Source of the DNA: Paramecium pentaurelia
Taxonomy: Eukaryota > Ciliophora > Oligohymenophorea > Peniculida > Parameciidae
NCBI GenBank assembly: GCA_905183005.1
Contig: CAJJDO010000107.1
Location: 128,598-192,597, forward strand
Length of the DNA stretch: 64,000 nt
Reading direction: 5' to 3'
Shown one piece after another: positions 13,463-25,818 of the stretch. Numbering within the stretch: the first letter of the stretch is position 1; each line of letters starts with the position of its first letter. The position numbers and the translations under genes were made by a program. Under the pieces are notes generated by a model that saw only the letters and a list, made by a program, of their open reading frames with translations, was not told the DNA's origin and did no database searches.

Positions 13463-14141
13463 ATGCCTCCATTTACTCCAGATGCGCGTAATTTAGGTGG
13501 TAGGAATTTAATATCTTAATAAATATGGAATCATTTACAATAACTAAAAGAAATATCTTAACAAATACCTTAACTTTTGATATCACCACGCAAAATACCA
13601 AATTCACCTAAACAAAGTATAGAACCTTTAAATTGCAAAAGAATGAATCGAAAATAAGACTATTTACTCTGTCCAACTTACTTATTTAGACGGAAAACAG
13701 TTTCTGAAAGTTTCACATCATTGAGTCCTAAACATATTCAAGATGAAACACAATTACTTTTCTAAGAACCCTTATTAAGAAGATAAAAGAATATGAAATC
13801 ACCATAAAAGATCTTTCCCTTCAGTACTATTTAATTAGGAGCATTATATAGAGTTAAAGCTAACGAAATAAAGATTAATAAAAATTAAGATCTCATGTAA
13901 GATTGTCTCTAATAATAGATAATGGAATGAAGTAGAATAAGAAGTGAAAGATTTGAATAATAACTATGATGAATTACTAATCCAGATTCAATAAATTATT
14001 ATAGATTTTGGGATATTTAGTGCATAAGATTATTAGATTCTAATCTAGATGATCTTACGTCTCAAACCTCAAATTCCCAAAATGGACTTACTCAATATAT
14101 TTAATGAATTGATTATTAAGCAATAATTATAACTGTCTTGA
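13463..14141 (+). CDS. Hypothetical 218-aa protein
   Basis: One intron (13897-13918, 22 nt) gives a clean 218-aa frame from MPPFTPDARNLGG to LQLQLS. The first half is basic, Ser/Pro-rich and probably disordered (LLISPRKIPNSPKQS, TVSESFTSLSPKHI), with several Ser-Pro sites that could be phosphorylated by MAPK/CDK. The second half is amphipathic helix, rich in Asn, Gln and Leu. No domain recognised. The following pseudokinase gene starts 10 bp after this stop; they are kept separate because no plausible intron joins them and the second has its own good start. Confidence 0.65.
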
Positions 14142-14151
14142 TCATTAATTA

Positions 14152-15968
14152 ATGGGAACATGTTAATAATGCAAATCGTATGTTGAAATCGGCAATCTCA
14201 CTATCATTGATTAACTTAGCAATGATTTCATAGTAGTGTAAGACGATTATTAGCATCCTTTGTATGGCAAAGTCAACATACTTGAGTATAAGGAACCCAA
14301 ACAATTTGATTTTAAATTAGTACATAAACTTATTACATTTGTAGAGAGAGAAGACTTTCAATAAGCATTACAATATTATGAAGCTAAATTTTATGGGTTC
14401 AATCATCCCAACCTTTTGATTATACATGGTATCTCATCTTAATCTTACTTTAGCAATGTAAAATAGATAGATAGATCAATTTTTTAATACACAATACAAA
14501 TTATCACTCTTTTTAGATTACTATGAAACTACTCTTGCTTAAGAATTAATATATAGAAAAAAAATATATTTTGAAGAAAGTGAAATATTATTTTTTCTGG
14601 ATTCCTTAATTGGTAGTTAAGCCTTTCTCTAATCTAAGGGTCATGCATTGTCCTCATTAAAATTTGATAAAATCTACCTTTCTAATTTGCTTAATGGAGC
14701 CATTGCATTAAAAGTTTAAAGTCCTTTATTTGATCTAAAAGATTAAGAAATGGAATTCAATGCTTTATTTGATAAAATAATAAAAAGTGAGTAAGTTAAA
14801 TTGCAAGAATATCCATATTTGAGTCCAGAATAATGGCAAATGATTCAGAATAAAAAATTGGAACCTTATGATCTCTTTAAAAGCAATGTATTTGTTCTTG
14901 GTTTAGTAATAATATTATATATTCTTTTAGATGACCTTAGAATTATGTTCTGTTCGTTAAAGTATTACCTTATATAAAGATTATATGATTGATTAAAACC
15001 TATTAAATGATCAGATTAATAAGGTAAAAGAACGTTATGGAGAAGTATTACCATTACTTTTGGAGGCAATGTTATATTATGATCCAAAAGTGAGATGCGA
15101 TTTTTTATAGTTAGATGATCTTTTGAATTTGTAACAATTATTAAATGGGAAAAGATTATTTCAAATTTGGACAACTGAAGATTTCTAATATAGTTTTATT
15201 GAGAAGAAAGTATTCAACAAAATATATATATATATAGGTTCATTTTACTAAAAAATAGCATTCACTTATTCATCCAGAAGTTTAATCATAATTATCAAAT
15301 TAATCATTATTATAAAAAGGATCACATTTATCACTTAAATAAGTTTTATCAAAAAATTCAAAAGAATCTAAAGCATCAAGTGTATAATTATTAATTCATA
15401 ATATAAAAGTCATTTATTTAAAAGAGAGAATCATATTCACCTTAAACATAAAAAAAGAATTTGTTTAAAAAATTTGAAACAGAATAAGCTTCAAAAGGAG
15501 GCAGTAAGAAACTAATTACTTAAGATGGTTTTGGAGTTGAATCTTTATCTAATGGTCTAACATATGAAGGTATATTTTAGGGTGGTAAAAAGTAAGGATT
15601 AGGTAAGTTAATTAATGATGACAATGAGATTATTTATGAAGGATATTTCTTTGAAAACCAGTAAATTTTATATAAAATATAAGATAAGATTTCATCGTAC
15701 AGGAGTACTCAAAAATTAAAATCCATAATAATTATCAGCACCATTTAATTATAAAGATTTTAATTAGTTAGGAAATATGTGGATTAAATATGATGGAGAT
15801 TTCAAATAAGGTAAATATGATGGATATGGTTAATTAACATTGTCTAATTAAGAAATCTATACTGGGCTTTTTTTAAATGGAGAAATAAATGGAACTGGAG
15901 TATTCTTAACTTAGGATGGAAAATAAATTAAAGGTAAATGGATAAATAATATCTTTCAAGAAATGTGA
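14152..15968 (+). CDS. Pseudokinase fused to MORN repeats
   Basis: The N-terminus MGTCQQCKSYVE could be N-myristoylated (Gly2) and palmitoylated. A protein-kinase fold follows: NIL EYKEPKQFDFKLVHK (beta3/alphaC region), the hinge-like LFLDYYETTLAQELIYRK, the helix E region FLDSLIGSQAFLQSKG, then HALSSLKFDKIYLS where HRDxKxxN is expected, and PYLSPEQWQ for the APE segment. The catalytic Asp and DFG are absent, so it is predicted to be inactive. Frame-restoring introns are at 14429-14453 and 14906-14930 (both 25 nt), with another at about 15208-15233. The C-terminal part has MORN repeats (GLTYEGIFQGGKKQGLGKL, YDGDFKQGKYDGYGQL, IYTGLFLNGEINGTGVF), which bind membranes or organise cytoskeletal scaffolds. 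Inference: a membrane-tethered scaffold. Confidence 0.8.
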
Positions 15969-16026
15969 GTATATTAATTATATATATATATTGATCATAA
16001 CTAAATTAAAAATAAAATTTAAACTT

Positions 16027-17193
16027 TCATTTTAATGAAATCATACCCCAAAATTCACTATTTGCTCTATGCCAAATAAATTACTCATCAACTTTATGAC
16101 ATGATTTCTCAACTAATAATGTTCCATCAATATCTCCACCTATAGTTGCTAATCCTAATAGATTAATTGCTTAATTTGCAATTAAAGATGATCCAATCAT
16201 AATACCAACCCATTTCTTTAACATTAATTCCTCTGCTTTAATAAAATTTGCTATTGCACCTCTATAACCTGAAGATTTCTCTAATTTTACATTTACACCA
16301 GTCACAACTTTCTATAATTCTATAACATCTTATTATGTTTTAATAGATTCATCAGCATAAATTTCTATTTTTTATTCTTAATACTTTTCTTTAACTATAT
16401 ACCAAAGTTCTTTATCAAAATTTAATGGAAAAGGTTATTCAATCATATATAAATAAGGTTTTATCTAAATCAATTCTGTATTTAATATATCTAAAAATTT
16501 GAGAGCTGTTTCAGGTTACCAACTACTATTACAATCTATAGATAATAATCCATTGAAATTATGATTGTCTTTTATTATCTTATCATATACTCTGATTAAA
16601 ACATTTCTAATGTATTCAAGATCACCACCAACTTTAATTTTTATATTTGGTGTATATGGAAGACCAACATCCAATTATGAAATCACTTCATCTATATTTT
16701 CTAATAAAGATATTGTGTAAAAGTTTCTTTTATTTGGTATTTTTAATTTCTCATTGTTTTCATTTGATATAAATTATGATATTGATTTATTAGTCTTCTT
16801 GCAATACCAATCAATTAAGGCACATTCAAATAATGATTTTGATGCTAAATGAATAGGATCATTAGGAATTTAATCAAGTATTGATAATTATGAATTAAGA
16901 AAGTCTTTTGCTTCTCCATCTTCCAATTTAAAATAAGGTGTTTATTTAAATTAATCAAATCCATCATACTTTTCTAATGGTTTAATTGATTAAAATATTT
17001 TAAAGAAAACTTCAATATCATTATAATCTGTAAAATAACAATTTTATTTTTTTGGAGGTAATCCTGCTTCTGCCATTCCAGTTATTCCTAAATAAGTTAT
17101 TTCTAAATAAGCATTAGTTCTTTAAGTTGTTACACTGTGATTAGTACCAAATGGATTCACAAGATTTAGAATGAAAGGTTATAATTTATACAT
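16027..17193 (-). CDS. Dipeptide epimerase-like enzyme, enolase superfamily
   Basis: An uninterrupted 388-aa frame from MYKLQPFILN to EFWGMISLK. It has an N-terminal capping domain, then a TIM barrel. Superfamily residues in order: IKIKVGGD (K-x-K base on strand 2), LLSIDCNSSW (first metal Asp), MIEQPFP (Glu ligand), IEIYADESI (Asp-Glu-Ser, third ligand), VNVKLEKSSGYRGAI (second catalytic Lys). Spacing and the DES/VKLxKxGG-like signature fit the muconate-lactonising/L-Ala-D/L-Glu epimerase branch rather than enolase. Such enzymes racemise dipeptides released from peptidoglycan, plausible in a bacterivore (inference). Uncommon in eukaryotes, so bacterial origin should be tested by phylogeny. 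Probably cytosolic. Confidence 0.85.
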
Positions 17194-17263
17194 ATAATTA
17201 ATATTAATATGAAATGCTATTTTTTTAAAAACTATATTAATAATCTTTATATCATATACTAAA

Positions 17264-19254
17264 TCATTCAAATGATTGTACAATATTTTTCCATTCTTAC
17301 AATTCATTTGAATTTAATTAAGATTATAATTTAATTTATTATGAATCTCGATTTCTTTAAAAATCAAAAAAAAGTCTAAAGAATTCATTTAATCCTGAAT
17401 CCTTGGAAAATTTAAATGCTAAAATTGATATTTCTTATAGTGTCTTTAAAGTTGAATATTATCTTAAAGTCAAGCATGTAAATGGATCATTAGATAATAT
17501 ATAATTCGAAATTGTTGTAAATAGTTTTCTATTTTCTTTAACATATTTTATTATATATTAATTATTTATGCATTTCAACATTTATTCATCTTCTTAAGTT
17601 AATTATAATTCATTAAGATTGAAATTAATATCCTTTTTTTTTATCCTATCCTATAAATAATCTAAAACATTTAATAAAAACTATTTAATTTAATCATTTG
17701 TAATAAATTCTTAAATTTAAGAAATTTCACAAATTGCCTTTAATGTTGCATTCCCATATTTCAAATCACTTAATACACTTTCAAATTCTACTCTTTTTTA
17801 TGTTGATTCAATTATTAATGAAATTAATTCAGATGAAATAAAAATAACATTTTTTTTAAACATATTTGATATTTCACTTTCTAATTCATTTACACATTTA
17901 TATTAATATTAATTAGTTTATTTTTGTTTTATATTTCTTTTATTATCATCTTATAAAATTAATTTCAATCTAAATAATACTGTTAGTCCAAATTTAGAAT
18001 GAAAAGATGCTTAAAATTTACTTATCATTTATAAGATCTATTATATAATTTTTTTAATTGCTAATACAATTTCAGGATTGATTGTTGAGGATTTAATGAT
18101 TTCATTTTTTTCCTATTCTAATTCTTATAATAATTACTCTACAATTTAATAATTATTATCAAAATTTCCTTATTCATGAGGAAGTATCTATTTAAAAATA
18201 ATAATTATTTTTTAATTTAAACTTTGTATCAATTATCCTAATTATTCAAGTTTATGATATTCATTAAAAAATGATTCATTAAATTTTGATGTTTATAATA
18301 ATTATTATATCATTGATTTATCTAAATCAGCCCATTTTTATTATGTTATTATTTTATCAAAATCAATTTGAAATTATGTATTAAAATTACCTAATATAAA
18401 TTACTAAACATCTAATTTTACTAATAATTTCACATATTCAGTTGAAATTAATGATAAGAAATTGTTAAAACTTAATTATAAAACTGTATGATGGATAGAT
18501 TTCAATTAATCTTTTGATGACTGAAAATCTCCAATTAAACCTTCACTCTCTATATTAACATAAAGCCCAAGTATATATGGGACGATATGTTCTACATTTT
18601 CTAATTTAGGAAATCTATGTTCAAGTTTGTTGATCATCATTGATTTTCTATACCTAAAATGGAATAACGGTAAAAAAATTACTCAATTTTTTCTAGAATT
18701 ACTTATTTTATAGAAGTTGGTTAATTTAAACTGAGTGATCTTCTCAAGAGAGATGATTCTTTCAATATGGACTTTCTTTATACGAATTAATTTTGTATTT
18801 TTTCATCAGAATAAAATAAGTCTTATAGTAATTCTTTTGAATATACATTACCTTATTCTAATTCAATCAAATTTAATTAATAAGGGATATTGAATTAGGC
18901 TAAGTTTTTATCGATATAATAGTTTAAAGTTTATTGAATTTACTTGTCTATGATTTACTTTTAAACTTCGAGTACAATTTAAATCGATTCATTTTTAGCT
19001 CCCTAAACTATTTGTTTATTAGCATTTGTGCTTTCTTATTGTTATTTAATTTCAAGATGCATCAAATTTGAATGGTTAAAATGAGCAAATAACTTATTTA
19101 ATCCAATATTAACAAGTTTAGGTTGTGATCCTTAAAAATATTCAATTATGCAATCAATCTCTTATGCACATCCCAAAATTGATTCCAAATCCTTATATAT
19201 CTTTGTAGACATTTCATTCTAATCATCAAAGATTTATGATGCTAATAAGCTCAT
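17264..19254 (-). CDS. Helical protein of unknown function, about 650 aa
   Basis: One 29-nt intron between VILEKIE and YRKSMMINKLEHRF joins two long frames. The protein starts MSLLASQIFDDQNEMSTKIY and ends EWKNIVQSFE. It is almost entirely predicted helix, with a conserved-looking central block RFPKLENVEHIVPYILGLYV and EGLIGDFQSS, and a Ser-rich linker SILKESSLLRRSLSLN that resembles a kinase target. No zinc finger, signal peptide or membrane span. The overall look is that of an elongated adaptor or tether, but I do not recognise the family. The gene lies 70 bp upstream of the epimerase on the same strand. Confidence 0.7.
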
Positions 19255-19618
19255 TTAAAGATATTTTTATTTTAGTAAGAATTTCTGATTTGTTAATGAT
19301 GTATTAAAAAATAAAATATTCTGTAGCATCTATTAGAAATATAAGATACAAAATATGTATTATAGAATAAAATATATTATATCTATGAATTTATGTTTTA
19401 TTCTATCTAAACTTAAGACTAGATCAAAATATTTCATTATACTTTAATATTATTTAAGACATAAATTAAAGTTTTTAATACATTCTTCTATGATATTATT
19501 AATCTAATATATATATTAGACAAAAATATTTATTAATATACTATAATTATAGATATAATAAGGACAGACAGCTTTTTATTTAATACTTTTATTTATGTTA
19601 TAAATTCCTTTTTCATCA
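19255..19618. other. Intergenic spacer, no gene seen
   Basis: AT-rich spacer between two minus-strand genes: the 3' end of the giant repeat protein and the 5' end of the helical protein. Contains several partly palindromic TATATTAGA-like stretches but no motif that I can assign. Confidence 0.5.
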
Positions 19619-22600
19619 TCATAATTTATTTCCTCTCAAATTCTTTGATTTTTTAACTTTTTGATTGACTGCCAAAAAACTTGTTTCATATTGATCTAAA
19701 TTTGAATCTAAATATAATTAATTAATAATAATACCTCCTGTTCTCTTTTATTAATTTTTATTTGTTTTATAACTTGAGAATAATTCTTGGATTTCTTATT
19801 CAACTTCTTATTTTTTAGATACTCTTTCAACTTTGATCACTGGTTCCTCTGAGATTGATGATTCCAATTAAATTTCTGAACCTGATGCATGAGATAACAT
19901 ACTAGAAATTATATCATTTTTATTTTGAGTCCAATCCAAATAAATTCTTTCAAATTCATAAGGAGTTAAATTATCTGATTTCTAGTTGTCCTATGAAAAT
20001 CTACCTTTTTTAATTTATAAATCATTTTTAATCTTTTCCATAACTTCCTATTTTCTTTAATTCAATTCTTTTTCATAATCACTAACTGCTTAATTAACAG
20101 GTTTATCCAAATAATATCTTTCACCATCATTAATTTTATTATTTGAAACAGTTTAAGTCTTTTAATTTCTCAATAATTCTTCAATTTTCTATTGGAATTC
20201 TTTATCCTTACTTCTTTCATCTGTTTCTACTTCTTATTCAACTACATCAATCCTCTTCTTAATAATAACATCATCACTATTATGTATTTATCTAAGTTCT
20301 TCTACATTTTTTTTAATATCCTAATATATTTATTATTCTTGTTCTCTTGTTTCAACTCTCTTATTAGTTGATGCTTCCAATTCATGAACTAATTCATTTA
20401 CAATCTAATCAAATTATTCATCATGACTCATTTATTATTTCTCTTTTTACTTTTTATTGATAATTTATTAATGTAATTATTCTTCAAATTTAGTTTATTT
20501 TTCACTTTATTCAATCTTTAAAGATTTATCCTATTATTCATTTTATTTTTTCTCTTCCTTACTCACTTTAATAGAATGATGCATATCTTTCTTTTCATTC
20601 TTCTCCTTAGTAACATCTCCCTTATTTTCTACAGTATGTTCATCCTCATCATTTTCAATACAATCTTATAAGTCCTCAAGATTCTCAATAACTTCTGCTT
20701 CAGATTAAGCTGCTAAATTATTATCAGATTCAGTATCAGCAATTTAAGAATCATTATAGAAAACCTCAATGTTGTCTTCTTGAACTGTTCCTTCTCCATT
20801 TATATCATCATTTGTAATAATATTTTCAACTTCAACCTTTTCTTTTATTGAAATTTCTTTTTTCACCAATTATTTCTTCTTGATTTCAATTTAAGGTAAA
20901 TCATCAATCTTAATATCCTCTATTGCATTAGTATTTTCTAAAGTAATTTCATTATCTTGTTCATCAACTTATTATTGAATTTCTTATTGGATTTACTATT
21001 CTGGTTATTGAGTAGATTAAATATCCATTTCTGATTTAGTAACACTTTCTTATTAAGATTCAATTTATTTTTATGTATCATTAGTATTATTATCCGATTA
21101 TTATTAAATTTTTTAATTATCTTCTTATTAATCATTTACTTTAATATCTTCTTATTAATCATTTACTTTAATATCTTCTTATTAATCATTTACTTTAATA
21201 TCTTCTTATTAATCATTTACTTTAATATCTTCTTATTAATCATTTACTTTAATATCTTCTTATTAATCATTTACTTTAATATCTTCTTATTAATCATTTA
21301 CTTTAATATCTTCTTATTAATCATTTACTTTAATATCTTCTTATTAATCATTTACTTTAATATCTTCTTATTAATCATTTACTTTAATATCTTCTTATTA
21401 ATCATTTACTTTAATATCTTCTTATTAATCATTTACTTTAATATCTTCTTATTAATCATTTACTTTAATATCTTCTTATTAATCATTTACTTTAATATCT
21501 TCTTATTAATCATTTACTTTAATATCTTCTTATTAATCATTTACTTTAATATCTTCTTATTAATCATTTACTTTAATATCTTCTTATTAATCATTTACTT
21601 TAATATCTTCTTATTAATCATTTACTTTAATATCTTCTTATTAATCATTTACTTTAATATCTTCTTATTAATCATTTACTTTAATATCTTCTTATTAATC
21701 ATTTACTTTAATATCTTCTTATTAATCATTTACTTTAATATCTTCTTATTAATCATTTACTTTAATATCTTCTTATTAATCATTTACTTTAATATCTTCT
21801 TATTAATCATTTACTTTAATATCTTCTTATTAATCATTTACTTTAATATCTTCTTATTAATCATTTACTTTAATATCTTCTTATTAATCATTTACTTTAA
21901 TATCTTCTTATTAATCATTTACTTTAATATCTTCTTATTAATCATTTACTTTAATATCTTCTTATTAATCATTTACTTTAATATCTTCTTATTAATCATT
22001 TACTTTAATATCTTCTTATTAATCATTTACTTTAATATCTTCTTATTAATCATTTACTTTAATATCTTCTTATTAATCATTTACTTTAATATCTTCTTAT
22101 TAATCATTTACTTTAATATCTTCTTATTAATCATTTACTTTAATATCTTCTTATTAATCATTTACTTTAATATCTTCTTATTAATCATTTACTTTAATAT
22201 CTTCTTATTAATCATTTACTTTAATATCTTCTTATTAATCATTTACTTTAATATCTTCTTATTAATCATTTACTTTAATATCTTCTTATTAATCATTTAC
22301 TTTAATATCTTCTTATTAATCATTTACTTTAATATCTTCTTATTAATCATTTACTTTAATATCTTCTTATTAATCATTTACTTTAATATCTTCTTATTAA
22401 TCATTTACTTTAATATCTTCTTATTAATCATTTACTTTAATATCTTCTTATTAAACAACTACTTTAGTATCTACAACTTAATTATTTTATTCAACAACTA
22501 CTTAATTGTCTTATTAATCTACAACTGAATTTTCATTTATTTAATTCTCAACTTAATTATCTATTTAATTTTAGACTACTGTCTCTTATTAATTTGAATT

Positions 22601-25600
22601 ATCAATTTTAACTTCTTGATTAACTTCTACATTTTGTGGTATTTACTCTTATTTTTATTCTATAGTAGATTCCTACTTCTAAGATTCATCTTCAAATTAT
22701 AGATCATAATCTTTATTTATATCAGATTCTTAATCATAATTAGAATAAGAATCACCAGTATCAACAATAACTCCATCACTTATAACAGCTTCATCATTAG
22801 ATTAAACTTAACTTTCAAATATTTCTTCATTTTCTAATTGTAAATCTTCTTATTAAATTTCATCTTATAAGTTTTAAGATTAATTAGTTGAAGAAGACTC
22901 AATTTAAGATTAATCAATTTAATCTTATGATTATTCTTATTCATTTTGATTATCAATTTAATAATAATCTTCACTATAATTATCATAATTCTCATCTGTT
23001 TCCATATTTTAATTAGATTCAATTGTTTATTATTAAACTTAATCTTAAACTTCATTATTTTATTCAATTTAATTGCTTTATTAAATATCATCATTTTATT
23101 AAATATCTTTACTTTATTCAATTACTTATTCTTAAACAACAGGTTCAGATTTGACATTTGTCTATTCTTAAATAATTTAATCTAATTCATTATCTAAGTC
23201 ATCTAAATAGTAATCATCATCAGAAACAGCATTATCAATAATAGAATCATTATTAGTAACAATTGTTAAATATTATTGATCCTCCTTTGAAATTTCATTT
23301 TATTGTGTATCAATAACTTATGGTTCTTCTAAAATAGGTTAATCTAGACTTAGATTATCAAGTTCTTTTGCTAATTCATCCAATTATGATTGGAATTGAT
23401 CAAAAGTAGTTCCATCATTATTTAAACTCTTATTTAAAATAACATCAGTTTCCAATTAATCATAATCCAATGTATAGTCATTTTAAGCTATGTTATTCTT
23501 AGTTATTTAATTACCATTAATTTCGACTTAATCAGAAATCAAGGATTAAACATCAACAGCAGCTTCTCCCAAATTTTAATCTTAGATTATTCCAATTTCT
23601 TTTTCTGTAACATCCTTAATTGCATCTGTTATGATTTCACTTTACATATTATTATCTGTATCTTCAACAATTATTGGAATTAAATCAGAACTATCATCAG
23701 AAAATATACTTAGATCAACTTTCTCAACTTCAGCTTCAACTTTTACTACTTCTCCAATTAATTATTATTCTGGATTCTTTATTTCTTATACTGATATTTC
23801 AGCATCTGTATCAAAATATGAAGTGTCTTTTATTACTATTACATCATCTGGATCTAAATTTGAAACATTCAAACTATATAATTTATTTTAAGGAGCTTTT
23901 TCTGATTCTTTCATATCATTAATGACTTCCTTCATTTTCTTAGTTAATTAATTCTTTTTAATCATAAAATCTGGTGCTTCAGATTATTTTTATTATTATT
24001 CACCTTTCTTATTTTTCTCTTAATTCACTGATTATTATTATTATTATTATTTTTCAATTTTATTTTAAACATCTGTTTTAGCATCTGTTTTAACTTCTGA
24101 TTTAACATCTATTTTAACTTCTGATTTAACATCTGATTTAAATTCTGATTAAACATCTGATTTAACTTCTGATTTAACTTCCGATTTAGCATCTACTTTA
24201 GCCTCTGATTAAACATCTACTTTAACTTCTGATTAAATATCTGTATTAACATCTGCTTTAACCTCTGTTTAAACATCTGTTTTAACATCTACTTTCATAT
24301 CTGTGTTCTCTTAAGGATTTTATTCTTTATTTTCTTAAGCTTCTGTATTAACTTAAGCTTCATTATGATTTTCTTATGCATGCACTGTATCTAATTCTTC
24401 ACCATCGCATTATGTATTTTCTTCAATAGGTTAATCCTATTAATCAACATCAGTAGCTTAAGTCTTTTGACTTTAATTTTATTATTATTATGTTTCTGGG
24501 TTATTCTAAGGCTATTCATCAGTTGAATCAGCTGGAGTTGCATCTTCTTCTCCTTAATCTGAATTTTTTGAATCAGATTCTATAGGTATAACCTTTACTT
24601 CTTGATCTGTTTTGACTACAATATCTGAATCATCAACTTTAAGATTATCAGTTTATTAAATGTTATCTTCACTCTATAAAATTGGTTAAGGTTCTATTTT
24701 AATATCTTAAATCACAATTTCATTTTATGAATTATCATTATTTGATAACTTAATTTGTTCTTAATTGTTTTCAACAGATATTTTATTAACATTATTATCA
24801 TTCAATGTATTTAATTCTTATTTTTCTTAAGAAACTATTTCAGTAGATTCTTTTTATACTATATTCTCATTTTATTATTGTGATTCTGAATATTCAATAT
24901 CAAAGGATGAAATACTTAAATCATTTTAATTTTCAATAGATTCTGCTTAAGTATCAATTTAATTTTGAGTCTAAGTTGAGATTTCATCTTAATTCTATTC
25001 AATTTTTAATTGTTGTTCAGATGAATCAACCTATTTATTTACATCTGTATTCTAAGTCTCAATTTAATTTTCAGCAACTTCTTAAACGTTTTATATAATT
25101 TCAGTATTTTCTTAAGTTTATACTTCTGTATCGTTATTTGCTATTAATGTATTTTAGACTTTTTATTATTAAATCTCTTAATTAGTATCTTATAGTTCTT
25201 ATATATCTTATTTTTATTAATCAACATTAGTGTCATCTGGTTTGTGTATTTTACTTACAGAAACCGAAAACTTTTTTTATGTATTTTCATTTTATAAGTC
25301 TGTTTAATTTGTATTATCTTTAGCTTGAACATCATTATTTGAATTGGTGATAATATCATTAGCTGATTACTCAATTGATATATTGTCTTTTTTCTGTACT
25401 TTAATTGACATTTTCTTTTATTAGCTTTCTGATTCTTTATTTACTTAATTAGATTAGACTTAAGTATTTTAAGTATTTTCATTTGAATCTTCAGCTTTGA
25501 TAAGTGGTTGTTATTCAATTTCTAATGATTTTTGTTACCAAATTTCAATGGATTAATCCTTTATTTCGTTCACTTCTATAGACCTACCTGTTTCAAGAAA

Positions 25601-25818
25601 ACTTCTAAGCTGAATAGAATGCATTTATACATAGCAACATCTTTCATTACTTTATTTTCTAGTAATTCATCCTATCTATATGCATTATCAAGTTCTTCAC
25701 TTGATTCCTATGAGTAAATTTAATTCGGTAATATAACTTTCACATTGATGGTTCCATGAATTTCTGTTGATTTCACTAACACCAATGTCAGCAGCAATAT
25801 GCTAACAAATTTTAACAT
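19619..25818 (-). CDS. Giant secretory Gln/Glu/Asp-rich repeat protein (about 2,050 aa)
   Basis: The start MLKFVSILLLTLVLVKS is a typical signal peptide. A 26-nt intron after the DVA codons and a 27-nt intron near the 3' end (ambiguous because it is in frame) give one continuous frame. After about 100 residues the protein becomes extremely acidic and Gln-rich, with few hydrophobics and no recognisable folded domain until the C-terminus. The C-terminal 350 residues are charged coiled coil (KEKKQNEQQDKSLKIEQ; RYYLDKPVNQAVSDYEKEL). It includes a four-residue repeat tract of K-(S/T)-(D/E)-V units and a perfect nine-residue repeat tract. Such composition suggests a flexible calcium-binding or structural component of a secretory granule, alveolar sac or surface coat (inference). 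Most Gln codons are TAA. Confidence 0.8.
21121..22443 (-). repeat. Perfect minisatellite, 49 copies of a 27-bp unit
   Basis: The plus-strand unit begins cttcttattaatcatttact and has period 27. I see no substitution in any copy; 49 units fill 21121-22443 exactly, after which the sequence diverges (cttcttattaaacaactact). On the coding (minus) strand each unit reads D-Q-Q-E-D-I-K-V-N, so expansion or contraction never breaks frame. The flanks on the 5' coding side carry decayed units (VVDTKVVVQQ). Confidence 0.97.
24066..24303 (-). repeat. Degenerate 12-bp coding repeat (K-S/T-D/E-V)
   Basis: About 19 imperfect units of 12 bp (plus strand tctgatttaaca and variants) inside the giant secretory gene. 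On the minus strand they encode tetrapeptides KSEV, KTDV, KSDV, KVDV and so on. Copies differ at several positions, unlike the 27-bp tract, so this repeat is older. Confidence 0.9.

Noticed and set aside
21121..22443. CRISPR-like array of regular repeats
   Set aside because: There are no spacers; units abut directly and encode a peptide repeat in a eukaryotic gene.
22946..23922. Plus-strand open frames rich in Ile/Leu opposite the giant gene
   Set aside because: They are antisense shadows: AT-rich complement of Asn/Gln/Glu codons yields hydrophobic frames. The minus strand has the signal peptide, splice joins and composition.
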